Shown: positions 35,691 to 48,800 of the stretch, piece after piece
Numbering within the stretch: the stretch's first letter is position 1
How the letters are laid out: every line of letters begins with the position of its first letter
Source: Mangifera indica
Taxonomy: Eukaryota > Streptophyta > Magnoliopsida > Sapindales > Anacardiaceae
Direction of reading: 5' to 3'
Length of the DNA stretch: 64,000 bases
Assembly: GCF_011075055.1 (NCBI RefSeq)
Contig: NC_058137.1
Coordinates: forward strand, 26,397,463-26,461,462
Program-made: the position numbers and the translations under genes
Notes under the pieces: generated by a model
What the model saw: only the letters and a program-made list of their open reading frames with translations
What the model was told of the DNA's origin: nothing
Databases searched by the model: none

Positions 35691-36153
35691 AGCCAACCCA
35701 GCAATCTCATTAATTTGAAAAACTAATTGCATTTAGAGATTCATCCACTAGGATTTTCATCCTCAAAAATAGAAAGATTCAGTTTGAAAACCTCATTTGA
35801 ATCAGATTTGTAGTCGATCAGTTATTGCTCATTCATAGTAGATCTGCCCCTTGAAAGTTAAGGCTGCTGATCATACATGGCATATTTTGATTCACAGAGA
35901 TCATTGAGGCTACCATTCTAGTCAGTTTCATGAGCATCTAAAGTAGGTTCCTTTCAGTATTCTTATGAAGGGCAATTTACCAGAAAACTAGGACCAACTG
36001 GGTAGTTGTGCAAAATCATTTTCTTCAAGTTTGTTTGATAATGCAATTTTACAAAGAACATTTAAATCTAATTATAGCACAACTTGCTTGCACCAAGAAA
36101 ATCATACACATACAGCTAATCAAATTTAAAAACAAAAATGGAAGATGAGCTGA
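35691..36153. other. CYP37 3' flank and retrotransposon remnant
   Basis: Probably the CYP37 3' UTR followed by further decayed gypsy polyprotein sequence. No separate gene is seen. Confidence 0.4.
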
Positions 36154-39100
36154 TCAACTCTCATCTGGCAAAACAAGGCGATCTTTGCCTTCAATTAGCT
36201 TTGCAGTTTGAATCACATCCCCAGTTTTTATCTGTGGCAGAATTTCTCTCCCTACTGTTGTGTATCTGTGCATTGAAATAATACAGGAAAACAAGAATAG
36301 AAAAACATTTATTCATACCGAAAACAATTGGAATAAAATAAAATAAAACGTTAAAACTTGTAGCTGGTTGAAGTTATTACCCCAAAACTGAAAATTGCCC
36401 TTCATCAAAAGATAGCCCACCTAAGCCAGCCTAATCGACAAGTACAGAACAACTTATATTATAACGCAGAAATGAAATCCAAGGGCGTAGCCAGAAAGGA
36501 ATAAGGTCATATTTAGCTAGATAATGCATGAGAAAATTGACAAAATTCATACTTCTTTTCCCCATTTCAGTCTGGATTTAAACCAAAGCTCTAACAAAAC
36601 TGGTTTTTAATATTGGTTTGAACTAAAAGGTTGCAATCACTCACATTTCTTTTATCATATAAATAGAAGAAAAACTGATATGGCGCTGAGTACTCATCGG
36701 AGACTTCACTATGTGCCATAGCAACGGCTCCATAAACAGATAGTGGAAGAACTGGCAATTCACCATCCTTTCAACCAAAAATCAAAGACTGGGAATATTT
36801 CATCTGAAAAGATGGTAGGCATATGCCAGATATACTAGATATATATAAATTTACCTGCACACTTAAAGTTGTTTTGTACAAGGGCTCAAATTGTCCAGAT
36901 GGCTTTATTTCCAAAGGAACACTATAACCGCTGTTCTTATCAAGACCCCTGTCTGTAAGAATTGCTTGTTCAGTGCAACTGACTTTTGTCCCATCATATG
37001 CCCCATCAATCACCTGAAATTTTGTCAAATAGCTTTTCCTATTCCATCAAGAGAGAATGAATAGTCCAATATTTCTAAGCTTTCCATTCAAGGAAAAGAA
37101 AAATATTCACAAGCCTAATTGTAGCTGCATTATTAGCAGGACTAGCAGAATTCTATGGAAATGAGACCTGACAGCATAAAAATTCGTTGATTAATATTTC
37201 ATTCTTAACAAAAGGAACCAGGTCAATACAATTAAGCTTCATTCAGAGAATCTGACTACCTAGTTAAAGTTACATGTAACTGTTGACAGATAAGGTAAAG
37301 GCAGAAATGTAAAGACTCACCAAAAAAAAATTATTTTCTTTCATTATTTTTGAGCAATTTACATAACTTCTTCAAAAACCTGGTCTTGAGAAAATGAGTC
37401 AAAGCCCCATTTGTAGCTTCGTCAAATCTTATTTCAATTGTGAATTTCTTCTATAGTCATTATTATGAAGAACCGTTTAATAATAAGGACTAAAATATAA
37501 GGTAAAGAATCAAGAATGGAAAATCATCAAGAATATGTGATGAATGTACAAAGAGCATCATGAGGGTAAGGTGGGGTTCAACTACCTTACCAGTTTAGCG
37601 ACATTCCCAGCTGTTAGTGGTGCTGAATATCCATCTAGAACAACCTGAATACATTGATTGATTATTAGCTGAAATTTATATAATATCGATAACATCCATT
37701 CAGCCACATACAAGTGCACTCCACTGAGTGATAGAAATAGGTCTGGTGATTGAGTTTAGCCATCAATCAAGAGAATCTGATGGTCACGGTAGAAGAAAGA
37801 GTCACAAAGTGTGAGAAGAAAATAGTGATCAAGATATTGGCCCTATTATCGAGCAACAACCATGAAAGGAACAACCCACAACATAGGTCAAATAGCAATC
37901 AATGGTGACAGATGAAATTTGTGCATGCTTGAGAAATAGAGACACTGAGGCAGATAGAGAGACAAGAAACAGTTTCTGGTGTTGTAAATCTAATGCACAC
38001 AGAAAAAAAAAAAAACAAAATCTAATGCACACAATTCACCACTAGAATCATAAAAGAAAAACATTCACTTTCTCAATAAAATTGGTTTAGCATACTTGGA
38101 TTGTGGCAGTTTTCCTCGTTTCACCACCAGCTTGGGGGGAAAATGTTGAACCATCTCCTTTCTCAATGGTAAATTCAACAGTTCCTCTCCCTGTTAGCCT
38201 ACAAAATGAAAGAGCAATTAATTTCTAATTACAGGATGATGATAATAATAAAAGACCTACTTTTCTTTCAGAACAAAGTCCATCACATTTGAATCAAACA
38301 AGTCAACTCTTATCATACAACAGTTAGAGTTCTAGCACAGAAAGTAATGGTAATTAAAACGGCACAGGGATATTCCTCCTTAAATGGTAATTTAATAATG
38401 GTGAAGACCTATTAATGCAATTTCCATTAGAAATCCAACACCACCCCATAAAAAAAGGCATTTAAAAAGAAACAAAAGATATCACATACCAAAACACCCA
38501 AAAATATTTCACTGACTTATAGACATGTCTGACATCTTCATGCTACTGTTATTTACTACAAGTAGATGTTTCCAATCAACTTACAATGTCAAAGAAAGGG
38601 CTCAGATATTTAACCTTTAATAAACTGCTTAGAGGGAGAGGGAGTGCACGGTACAAAAATTCGTCTATCTCTCAAACTCCCCCTTTCCTTTAGGAATGGT
38701 AAAGACATGTTCAAACTGGTGAACAAAAAATGCCATGAAGTTGCATTTGTTTGATATACTACTGTAGTTCTTAAATAAAATCAAAATGACTCCAAGGATA
38801 GTCCCAGTACTAGAATAAATAGTTACAATAGATAACATCACTTTTCATAATATGAAAACAAAAGTGCTCATTAAAATAGTGAATAAAAAATTAATTAACC
38901 ATCATCAAAGATGACTAACCTTGGATATTTCAAGTATGGCTCAGGCAACAAAAAGGACAATCCAGGAGCCTGTTGTAAACAACATAAAGTCAGATATTTA
39001 ACATAGTCACATTATCCGGCATAAATTTCAGCTTGAGAATATAGAATTTATAGGAAAAGCTATTCCAGATAATTATCTTGTCAAGCTCACAATTTAAGAA

Positions 39101-41782
39101 TATTATGACACTTCATTTGTTAAATACATATGCTGTTCATGTATCAAAAGCAGCATATCCAAACAGCAGAGGAACTGCAGTTACCTGTAGCAACTCCAAT
39201 TCTGCAACAGTATCCAGACAAGATGCAAGGCCAACAGATACTTTATCTGGGTCCTGGTCCTTAATACATTTTAGGAGCGCTTGCAATCCGCCCTACCAAA
39301 AAAAAGTAAACAGTATCATTCCAGTGGGTTCAGCAATGAACACTGTAAAGTGAGGATTTTGTCACATGTATAAGATTTTCAAGACATTGTCCACAGCCAG
39401 ACTTAAGCTGTATACTGAGATGCAGTAGAACAAACAAGAGACAAGAGAGTCATCATTTTCTAGTAATAAGATGCTGATTTTTAGCCATGCACCTATAAAA
39501 TGCATATAAAAATGAGTAGAAGGGAGCTGTAAAAATGCTTGAAATGCTTTATCTAAAGTCTTCATATATTTTAATTTTTTTCTGTCTGCCCAACACTGGC
39601 ACACTGGTTAGTGTTTATAAGTAGGGGCAAATAAAAGAAGAAATAATATGAATCTAGATTTTTTATCTCAAGTAAATCTTAATAATTTCTTTCAGACTAA
39701 AGTCTTATACCTTCCCATCAATGAGAGATGCATACAGTTCAGAACCCTTTTCTTTCAGATCTGCTGGAATACTAGCCACTATAGAGTCCTTTTCATCCAT
39801 AGCCATCTAAAATCAGGGGAAAGAATGAAAATTACGCATTCTGAATCATCATATCTGATGTACAAAAAATAAAAAATTAAAGGAAATATATTGATACAGA
39901 GAAGTAGACTATGTATAAATGACATGAATGAATTTAAGGTTAAAGAAGTTAAATAAATTAACAAGATAATAATTCTAATTATGCATTGGTTTCTGAGATA
40001 ATAATACCAATGGAAATAAATTTTCAAAACCAAATAACAATCTGATTATAGAAAATAACTGGAAGTGGTACAGTAATTTGGAAAGACAACAAAATGGTCA
40101 AACCACAGGACAATCTGAAATTGCAGGAGAAACTCAGAAACCAAAATTGAAACACAAAAAATTGATAATATCCCTCAGCCAAGAATATTCTGAAATGCAT
40201 TAGACTGCAAAGTCTTTTTTATCATCACTCCATTTAAAATTCGGAATTCATTCTCATCTTTAACACTTCAAAAAATAAAATTAAAAAAAATACCTTCAAA
40301 GCTTTCTTCACATTACCCTCCATGGTTCCATAAGGTTTTCTCTGTGGAATCCTTAGCAAGAATGATATGTCCTCCAAAGAAGCCTAAAACAAACCCAAGA
40401 TAGGTATTGATTAATATTCAAGTTAGAGTTTGAGAACACTATATAACTTATCTTATATCTACCTGTATTGCCTTCATGTTTGTATTCGCAGGGATAGACC
40501 TTCTTAAAGCTAATTCCCCAGTTCTTGGGACTTTGGTGTCAGGAGAATAAAGCACTGCCTTTGCAGGAGAAACAGAACAAAGTTCCCAGCCAATCATACA
40601 TAACGGAGATGAAATTTGGACAAAAATGAAGATAGCAGCAATCAGATTCTTAGCTTTTTTCATCCCATTTCCAAAAGTTGATATGCACAATTTGGTAGGG
40701 AAACTATGCCAGTACTCCAGTTCCTACATAACTATAAATGCAATTTAGATCCTGAGATTAACTCAAGAGTAATTCAGTTATTCTGGTTTAACACTATAAA
40801 GGTTTTATTCCTATGGAGGAAATAGAGAACTGAAAAAGGAAAATCACCAGGCATTCACAACTTTATTAACCATGAAAGGCAAGGCAATTTCATTCTTAAA
40901 ATTCTGGTAATAAAGCAAAATTAAAATCCTGGATTTAAGTCGTGGTAGAGTCAACAAACAAAAGGATTCCTGCCAGTAGAACACATGTATATCTTGGCAG
41001 CAAAATGCAGCCGAGATGGAAAGAAAAACATAAGTGACTGCCACCATAAAAAGAGCCATCAAATGTCTCAGACAGAACCCCGCCACACTAAATAATCATA
41101 AACAATAAACTAAGGACTATTTACAACAATATGGCATTTTCAAATGTCTGTCATTTTTTTCCTTTTATCCTTAAAATATTCAACATTTTTTTCAACAGAA
41201 ATTCAAATGTACAAGGAATCCATCCCCAATCCAAAAAAAAAAAAGAGAAAAGAAAAGTCTGAAATTATACTTCAGCAAGCAAAAAGAAATTTTACCCTCT
41301 TTTAATTTGCCCAATCTAATAAGTAATAGTATTGCCATCGTAATAACAGTCACCATCCGACTGAAAAATGCAAGTAAATACATTATAAATCTAGCCAAAT
41401 TATATAGCTCTAGCACGCAATTTACCACAATTTCAAAAAAGTTTGCAGATGAACGCAGCCTAACAACCAAGAGCAGCCACATTTTACCAGCCATAAGAGA
41501 TATGATCCAGTGAAAGCTAAAACACATTAAAAGAACCAACCCCACAAAATCTAAGCATGAGTATAGCAGTAAATTAAAGTAAAATCTGATCTGAAGACCA
41601 ACCGTTGAGTCATCATGTTTAGACTTGCATTGAACCCTGAGGTGGCCAAATCTTGCAGATTGTTTTCTGCTGAGAGGAAAGGTGAAACGGGTGGACAGGA
41701 AAGCGCGGTTTGGAGTTGTGGAGAAAGTGAACGAGAGCTTGTGGGAGAAAGTGAGAGGGGGAGAGGATAAAGGGAAGGCCAT
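36154..41782 (-). CDS. CYP37: Chloroplast thylakoid-lumen cyclophilin-type PPIase CYP37
   Basis: Twelve exons: 41603-41782, 40463-40723, 40294-40383, 39711-39806, 39185-39292, 38920-38969, 38096-38198, 37591-37644, 36855-37013, 36645-36767, 36381-36430 and 36154-36265. All junctions are GT-AG and in phase, giving 461 residues, close to the ~466 I recall for Arabidopsis CYP37. Residues 1-60 are Ser/Thr/Phe/Arg-rich, like a stromal transit peptide. A hydrophobic stretch at about 87-106, followed by SPAKA (112-116), resembles a lumenal signal with an AxA cleavage site. Residues ~120-245 form the N-terminal helical region shared with CYP38, and ~290-461 the cyclophilin-like domain (VVLDGYSAPLTAGNVAKLVI onward). 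As in CYP38, the canonical catalytic residues are not obvious, so a scaffold or chaperone role in photosystem assembly or acclimation is more likely than strong isomerase activity. The start is the only ATG giving a transit peptide. Confidence 0.92.
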
Positions 41783-42019
41783 GAACGAATGGAAGTTGGT
41801 TGGCCGTTGAAGATAGGGAGGTTTTTGGCGGACTGATACAAGGAAGAAACTTATAGGATATCTGGAAGTTTTTCATTGGCATTTGGATTATTTGGGTATT
41901 AAATGACTATTTTATCCCCAAATTAAGGTTTTCTCAGTATTCTTTATTTATTAATGCAAATCATTTTCCAAAATAGAGTATATAAAGTGACATGATACGT
42001 TGTAGGCAGAAAATATATG

Positions 42020-42057
<38 letters not shown>

Positions 42058-42058
42058 T
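42020..42058. repeat. (ATT)n microsatellite
   Basis: About 12 ATT units. Confidence 0.95.
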
Positions 42059-42149
42059 ATTTTAAGTATATAAATAATACATATTATTAAGTGACTAAAT
42101 AATTTTAAATTAAAAAATATATATAAAAAATAAATATGTATAGTATTAT

Positions 42150-42425
42150 TTATTTTAAGGTTTATCGAATTGATATGATATAGTAGATATATCGTATAAT
42201 ATAATATATATTACGGATAAGAATTAATACATTTCTTTTAGAAAAATTAAGATATAATAAAAATATATATAAAAAATTTTAATTTTTCAAAGGTATTTGT
42301 AATAATTTTTTAAAACAATCATGTCCCAAATAAAATTTTTTATTATATTTTTTAAAAGGTATATTTTTTGATATGATATTTTATATAATATATGATATAA
42401 AAAAATTAGTTTCTAATATACCAGA
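42150..42425. repeat. Dispersed AT-rich repeat (copy 2)
   Basis: Diverged relative of 18775-19125, same block order (GTATTTGTAATAATTTTTT, then TTTTTTAAAAGGTATATTTT). Confidence 0.4.
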
Positions 42426-42715
42426 TGGTAAGTAATTCGCTCACGTAATATAATTTTTTAGGATAGGATGATGTCCTCAGCCAGTGTAGAAATATCCCAA
42501 CTCGTGTCTAGAGATAAAGAACGAAGGTAAGATGGCCAAAACCAAACACCCGTTAATGTTAACAAGGGGAAGTCATCCAACGGTCAAATGAGAAGTCCTA
42601 ATCATCGTTTGTGCTACGCCGCGAAGCACTAGATCCCCGGCTTGTGAATATCAATGCTTTCACTGTTATGAACAGGACATAAAGTTAAACGGCCACTTTC
42701 TCGCTTTCTAATATT

Positions 42716-42734
42716 GCTCGCTCGCTCGCTCGCT
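42716..42734 (+). repeat. (GCTC)n repeat in the probable TRS130 5' UTR
   Basis: About four to five GCTC units followed by TCTCTGC, about 75 bp upstream of the start codon. Confidence 0.85.
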
Positions 42735-42808
42735 CTCTGCATATACATTCACTTTGAAAATGTGTATATATCTAGATTGCTTGTGGTTGATGTAGATCTA
42801 TAACAGAA

Positions 42809-45800
42809 ATGGCGAATTATTTAGCTCAGTTTCAGTCGATCAAGAGCGCGTGTGATCACATCGTAATTGCTGGTAAATCTCATCTCATAAGTAGTGTCTT
42901 TTTAAGTTTCAGTTATAAATTTTTTTCATCTGATTGTGCCTGGATCAAGGTCTGTTTATTTTTTTGCTTTGAAGTGGTCGATTTGCAGCTACAAATTAGT
43001 ATAATATGTATTTTTTAAAGAAAATCGTATGCTTACATATATGTATTTAGGGTATTATTCGGAGAATTTGCTATTTTATAGTAAAAGAACAGTGGTGGAT
43101 AGTCGTTTTTGTTCTTTTTTTAGTGTTCAATTAGTTTGTTCAAATTAGTTTAAACTGTAAATTTTCCAAGAAAATTATATGTCTACTTGTATGTTTGTAT
43201 GCCATTAGTAGGAGAATTTTAGATTAATAATAAATGAAAGTTGCTAGATATTGGCTTCTGCTTCTTTTTTGTTTTTTAATTGTTTGATCAGCTGTTTAAT
43301 AGTTGTATTAACAGTTAATTAATTTATTTTTTTCTAAAGAAAATATGTAACCAAATTAGTGAGAGAGTTTGGTAATTGTGATCATGTTTATTCTGGTATG
43401 TTTTTTTTTAATGGTTTTACTGTTAACTTGTTTGCAGTTGAAGATGTGAGTGATTTGTGGCCAACTGTGAAGAGTGGATTTGAGGAACGGTTGCCATTTA
43501 AGAGAGCTTGTTTGAATAACAAGACACGCAATCTTGTGTTTGTGGAGAATTTGCCCGCAGAATTTATATTAACAACAGATTCAAGACTTCGTAGCAGATT
43601 TCCACAGGAGCAACTGTTGTATTGGTTTCGAGAGCCATATGCAACTGTAGTTCTTGTGACATGTGAGGTAACTTGCAAATTATTTTCATCCATCCATAAT
43701 ATTCAATTTCTTTTTCCTAAGTGGTTGGTAGATCTTAATTTTAGTGAGACAAGTTTGCACTGAAGCTATTGACACTGTGTTAATGATGCTCGTTCTGCTG
43801 GGTGGTATCTTAATCCATATGTTCTAGTTTTGGCTCTGGTTTAGACTCGAAAAGATATTCTAATCAGGTTTAAAACTCTTCATGATCTTAGATTTTGGAT
43901 TCTTATCGCTCATTAAAATTATTTTGCCTTAACTTATATACTTGGACTTCAGTTCTGGCTGGTAACCTTTATTTTCTTCTTTCCCTACTTCAGTGTACTA
44001 TTGTATTATTGCTAATTTTTCTGCTACACTTTTTTTTTTCCCTCAGGATCTTGATGAGTTCAAAACCATCCTTAAACCACGCTTGAAATTGATTGTCCAA
44101 AACGATGAGCGGGAATGGTTGATTGTATTTGTGTCTAAAGCTCATCCAAGCAATGATCAGGCCACCAAAATGGCTAAAAAAGTATATGCCAAAATTGAAG
44201 TTGATTTTAACTCCAAGAAGAGAGAGAGGTAATCCTGCTCTTTTGAACATTTTCTTTGCACTTTAACTAGTGCATTGAGAACAATGCACAAATCTGAACT
44301 GGTAACAAATTTTACTGTGTTGATCAAGGTGATGCACTAAAGTTAATTAATAAACTTCAGTGTATACTTTCTTCTTCACAACTTCAATATTCGCATAAGA
44401 GCAATGCGATATCAGGTATTGTAGAAGTTCAATATTAACAAGTCTAGTAATAATGATGTCACTGGGAATAGCGCCCAAGGAATTTTATATGTTCTGTGCA
44501 TATTCATGATTTCACTTTTGCTGTGAATGATCATGATTTTTTATTATGAATGAGTAAAATTTTATTAATTGTGAGAAGCAAAATTACAAAAGAAAGTGAA
44601 TCTGCTGCAAAACCGTTATAACACATCCAAAAAAGAAAATATAATTAGTAAAATACAACAGCCCTGTTATCTTAAATTTTCTGATGGTTATGTTTGATGG
44701 TTCACAAGCATAATATTTTTCCCATCATGAGTATTGCTATATTACTGGGATAATATATGAATATTTTATTGGGGTAGAAAGGGTTTTCAATATGCCTACA
44801 GATGGAACAAATCTTCCTAAAAATGTGTGGTTTACCAAGAGGTTATCTGGTGAATTTGCTAATTATTCTCTTTTAATGCTTTAAATATATGCTTCAGGTG
44901 CTGCAAATTAGATCTACATGGCCCTGAACCAAGTTTTTGGGAAGACTTGGAATCCAAGATAATGGAGTCCATTCGGAATACATTGGATAGGCGTGTGCAG
45001 TTTTATGAGGATGAGATACGCAAACTAAGTGAGCAGCGATTAATGCCAGTCTGGAACTTCTGTAATTTTTTCATTTTGAAGGTTGGTTCTCTTTTTAAAC
45101 TTAAAACCAACAGAATGTTGTAAAAAGGGTACTGTGGCTGCAAAGAGAACATGTCCTAATTGTCAACGACATTAGTTTACTTTGTAATGTTATGACCCTT
45201 ATTTCTCATATAAATTTGTTTGCAATGGATGAGCATATCCTTGACGTCATGTTCTAAACATGTATGAAAGAGATATTGCTTCATACTTGATTCAGTAAAT
45301 GTGGAGTTCATCTCTCAGGAATTGTTTTCTTTTAGCCATGTATCCCTCGTTTTTATTACATTCTCGAAGTTTAACATTGGAAATTGAAAGTGGGGTTTGA
45401 ATCTTAATTACACTTTAGAAGTTTCTGATTAACAATTTTTCCCCTGTTATCAGGAAAGCATGGCTTTTATATTTGAGATGGCTCATCTTCATGAAGATGC
45501 ATTGCGTGAATATGATGAATTGGAATTGTGCTATCTGGAAACAGGTGCCTATTGTTTCATATGGGTTGCTAGATATATCCTCTTTTCTGTTTAGGCTGGG
45601 AGTAAACAGGAGTGTTTTCATACAAGACTAGATACTTTTTAACCTTTGTGATCTGTTTTTGGATTTTACTGCCCTACAAGTTTCCCAATGGGGGATTTTC
45701 TATGAAAGAAAGACTTAATACCTTGTTCTTGATTAAATATGTTCAGAGCCAGGCTATTAAATATATGCAGGGATTCAATATCAGGTATTGGAATGCAATT

Positions 45801-48800
45801 GTCAACTTCATTGATTCTGTAAATATCACTTGAAATATTTAACTTGAATGCATAGTTTCATTAGCTAAGGTTGTTCTGACCATTTAATAGTCACGGTAAG
45901 GCACTCTGAACAATAGTTTTTAAATGTATCCTAGTTTTTTTTAATAGTTGAAATTGTTAAACTGTTGTTCTTCATGAGTTGTTCAATGTTCCAGAGTTCA
46001 AGAAATTTGTATAATAGTTTGAAAATGTAGGCATGTTGATGATTTCTGTAGCAATGTCATACCAACAACTTTTGATACTTTTCTTGTTGGTAAATGCAAT
46101 ACTTGTTTTTTCTTTAAAGCCTTCTTCTCAAGTATTCACATTTTACTCCAATTTTATGCAGTTAATGTGTCTGGGAAACAGAGGGAATTTGGAGGTATAG
46201 ACCATGGTGATGATCAAGCAGCACTGCTTAGTCCTGCAAATAAAGCATTGACACAAATTGTTCAAGATGATTCATTCAGGGAATTTGAATTTAGACAGTA
46301 TCTATTTGCTTCTCAATCAAAGGTGTGCAAGACTTGGACTTTCTTGTTCAACCTTAAATTGGTTTTATTGAGTTATTTATGATTGAACCGCACTTGATAA
46401 GCTTGACATGAGGTTGGACAAAGAGGTCTTTGATTTTTTATTTGCTTGAAAGCCTTATCATCAGTGATTTATGTTCATTTGCAGCTTTTATTCAAGCTGA
46501 ATCGTCCCTATGAGGTTGCATCAAGAGGTTATTCATTTATAATTACCTTCTCAAAATCCCTGGCAAAACATGAGGTATCTAGTATCTTTTTGTTCATTTA
46601 GTTAATTTTTACTGTTGTGTATTAAGCACTAGTTAAGGAGTATTAATTCTGATCATGCATTTCTTCTCTTTTCTTGGATTCCTCTTGGAGTTCCTCTAGA
46701 GTATATTACCTTTCTGTATGCGAGAAGTTTGGGTTATCACTGCATGCTTGGCTTTAATCAGTGCAACCTCTTCTCATTACAATGAAGGACTTGCAGCACT
46801 TGATATAGAAAAGGAATTCTATAGGTTCCTTGGTGATTTATATTCTTTATGTAGAGTAAAGGTAATTTTTATGGCACTTCATGGTGAATCATTATATCTG
46901 GTATTGGATAACAGTTATCTTATGATGCTTGTGTTTTCTGCTTTCACTTGTGATTGATTCAGTTTGCAACTGATAACAGGGCCAGAAATTCTGGCAGTAC
47001 CAGCAACTTTCTCTGAATATATTTTATAGAATTCCACACCATTATGGACTGTGAAACATCTTTGTTTTCTGTTTTTATTTTTTTTTTAAACATTGTATGG
47101 AAATATTGTTTGAGTGGTTTTATGATGATGGCAGTTCATGAGACTTGCATACCTAATTGGATATGGATCAGCTATTGAAAGAAGCCCTGTCAACAGGTAC
47201 AAATATTATTTAAGATCAATAACACTTTGAGCCTTCTATTATGGTTTCTGGTGATATTATTCTATACACTTGACCGTGTGACTGAAATTAAATTACCTTC
47301 AACCATGACGAATTTTTACCTTCTTGTTGTTTTATTATTCATCTGTTAATTTATTTCCTCTTCCTTTGAGCAGTGCCTCTCTCAGCATGCTACCTTGGCC
47401 AAAACCATCAGTTTGGCCTTCAGTTCCACCCAATGCTTCCTCGGAAGTGATTGCTAAAGAAAAGGCAAGTTCTTAAATGATAGATGCAATTGAATGGTGA
47501 AAGAGCATTTATATTTGTAAAAGCTTCATTTTTTAGTTGCCACACTATGTCTCCTTTGGCACGCTGTAATTCTATTTGCTTAATAAAAGACTTGAAATAT
47601 TCTGGCTTGTTTGAATTGCGTAGTTGTTTCTTCAAGAAATTCCAAAAGTCAAGCACTTTGGTATCCAGAGAAAACCTTTGCCCCTTGAACCTTCAGTACT
47701 ACTGCGTGAGGCCAATCGTCGAAGGGCTTCTCTTAGTGTTGGAAATGTATCAGAAATGTTTGACGGGTAATACATTTTCGTGATGTGAACCAAATCTAGT
47801 GTTTTGGGTTTTTCCACAGTGTTTGATGTTGGTTGCATTTAAGGGTTTTCATTTCAAGTCATCTTTATTTATTTATTGCTTCATCCATTTGGGATTTCAA
47901 GTTCTTATTTGCAGTAGTTTGTCAATTGGCAGATCAGATTCAGATGCATCATTAAGGATGTCCCCCTCAAATAAATCACAAGTGATTACTATGTCCCGCA
48001 CTAACTCTTCTCCTGGAATATTTGAGAGCTCAATTGATCGACCTATGAGACTTGCTGAGATATTTGTTGCCTCTGAGCATGCTTTGAAGCATACAATTTC
48101 AAATCCTGATCTTTGGAAATCATTGTCATCTGTGGAGGAATTTGAGGTACTAAATTCATGCAGTTTCTGCTTAAAGAAAAATCTTTGTGGTGTAATTTTA
48201 AGCCTGCAGGATCCTATCAATAATTAAAAATGAAATAAAATAATAAAAAAGAAAAATTTCTTCTCACTTCTCGTGCACAATTTGTACTTGTATTTACCCC
48301 ATGATCTGGTGAAAAAGACACACCACGGCTTAATTACACTAGAATAGCTTCTTCCAAATTAAATTTATAAGAACTTCTACAAAGTTAGCTTTTATTGTTA
48401 GTGGATTAACTTAGAATATCAGAAGTTATACGTTGCAGGCATGTTATATCCAGATATAGTAGATCACTGGGGGTTTAATTGCATTCATCATTTAATCTGT
48501 TTCTCTCTTGCTACCTTGTTCTCTATCACTCTCTTTTTCTAATTTTGAACCTTGTTCATGGCAGCAAAAATATTTGGATCTTTTAAAAGGTGCAGCAGAC
48601 AATTATCATCGATCATGGTGGAAAAGACATGGTGTTGTCCTTGATGGTGAAATAGCAGCTGTTTGTTTTAAGCGTGGTAACTTTGATCTAGCTGCAAAAT
48701 CATATGAGAAGGTTTGTGCCCTTTACTCAGGAGAAGGATGGCAGGATCTATTGGCTGAAGTCTTGCCCAATTTAGCTGAATGCCAGAAGATTCTAAATGA

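Larger units (their letters stand above)
41783..42808. promoter_or_regulatory. Shared intergenic region between divergent CYP37 and TRS130
   Basis: 1026 bp separate the two start codons. The side near CYP37 holds about 150 bp of unique sequence. The middle is occupied by an ATT microsatellite, a diverged MITE relic (about 42058-42150) and the dispersed AT-rich repeat (42150-42425). The TRS130-proximal 380 bp is less AT-rich and includes a GCTC tandem repeat (42716-42734), probably in the 5' UTR. No clear TATA box is seen on either side, as is usual for housekeeping genes. Confidence 0.5.
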
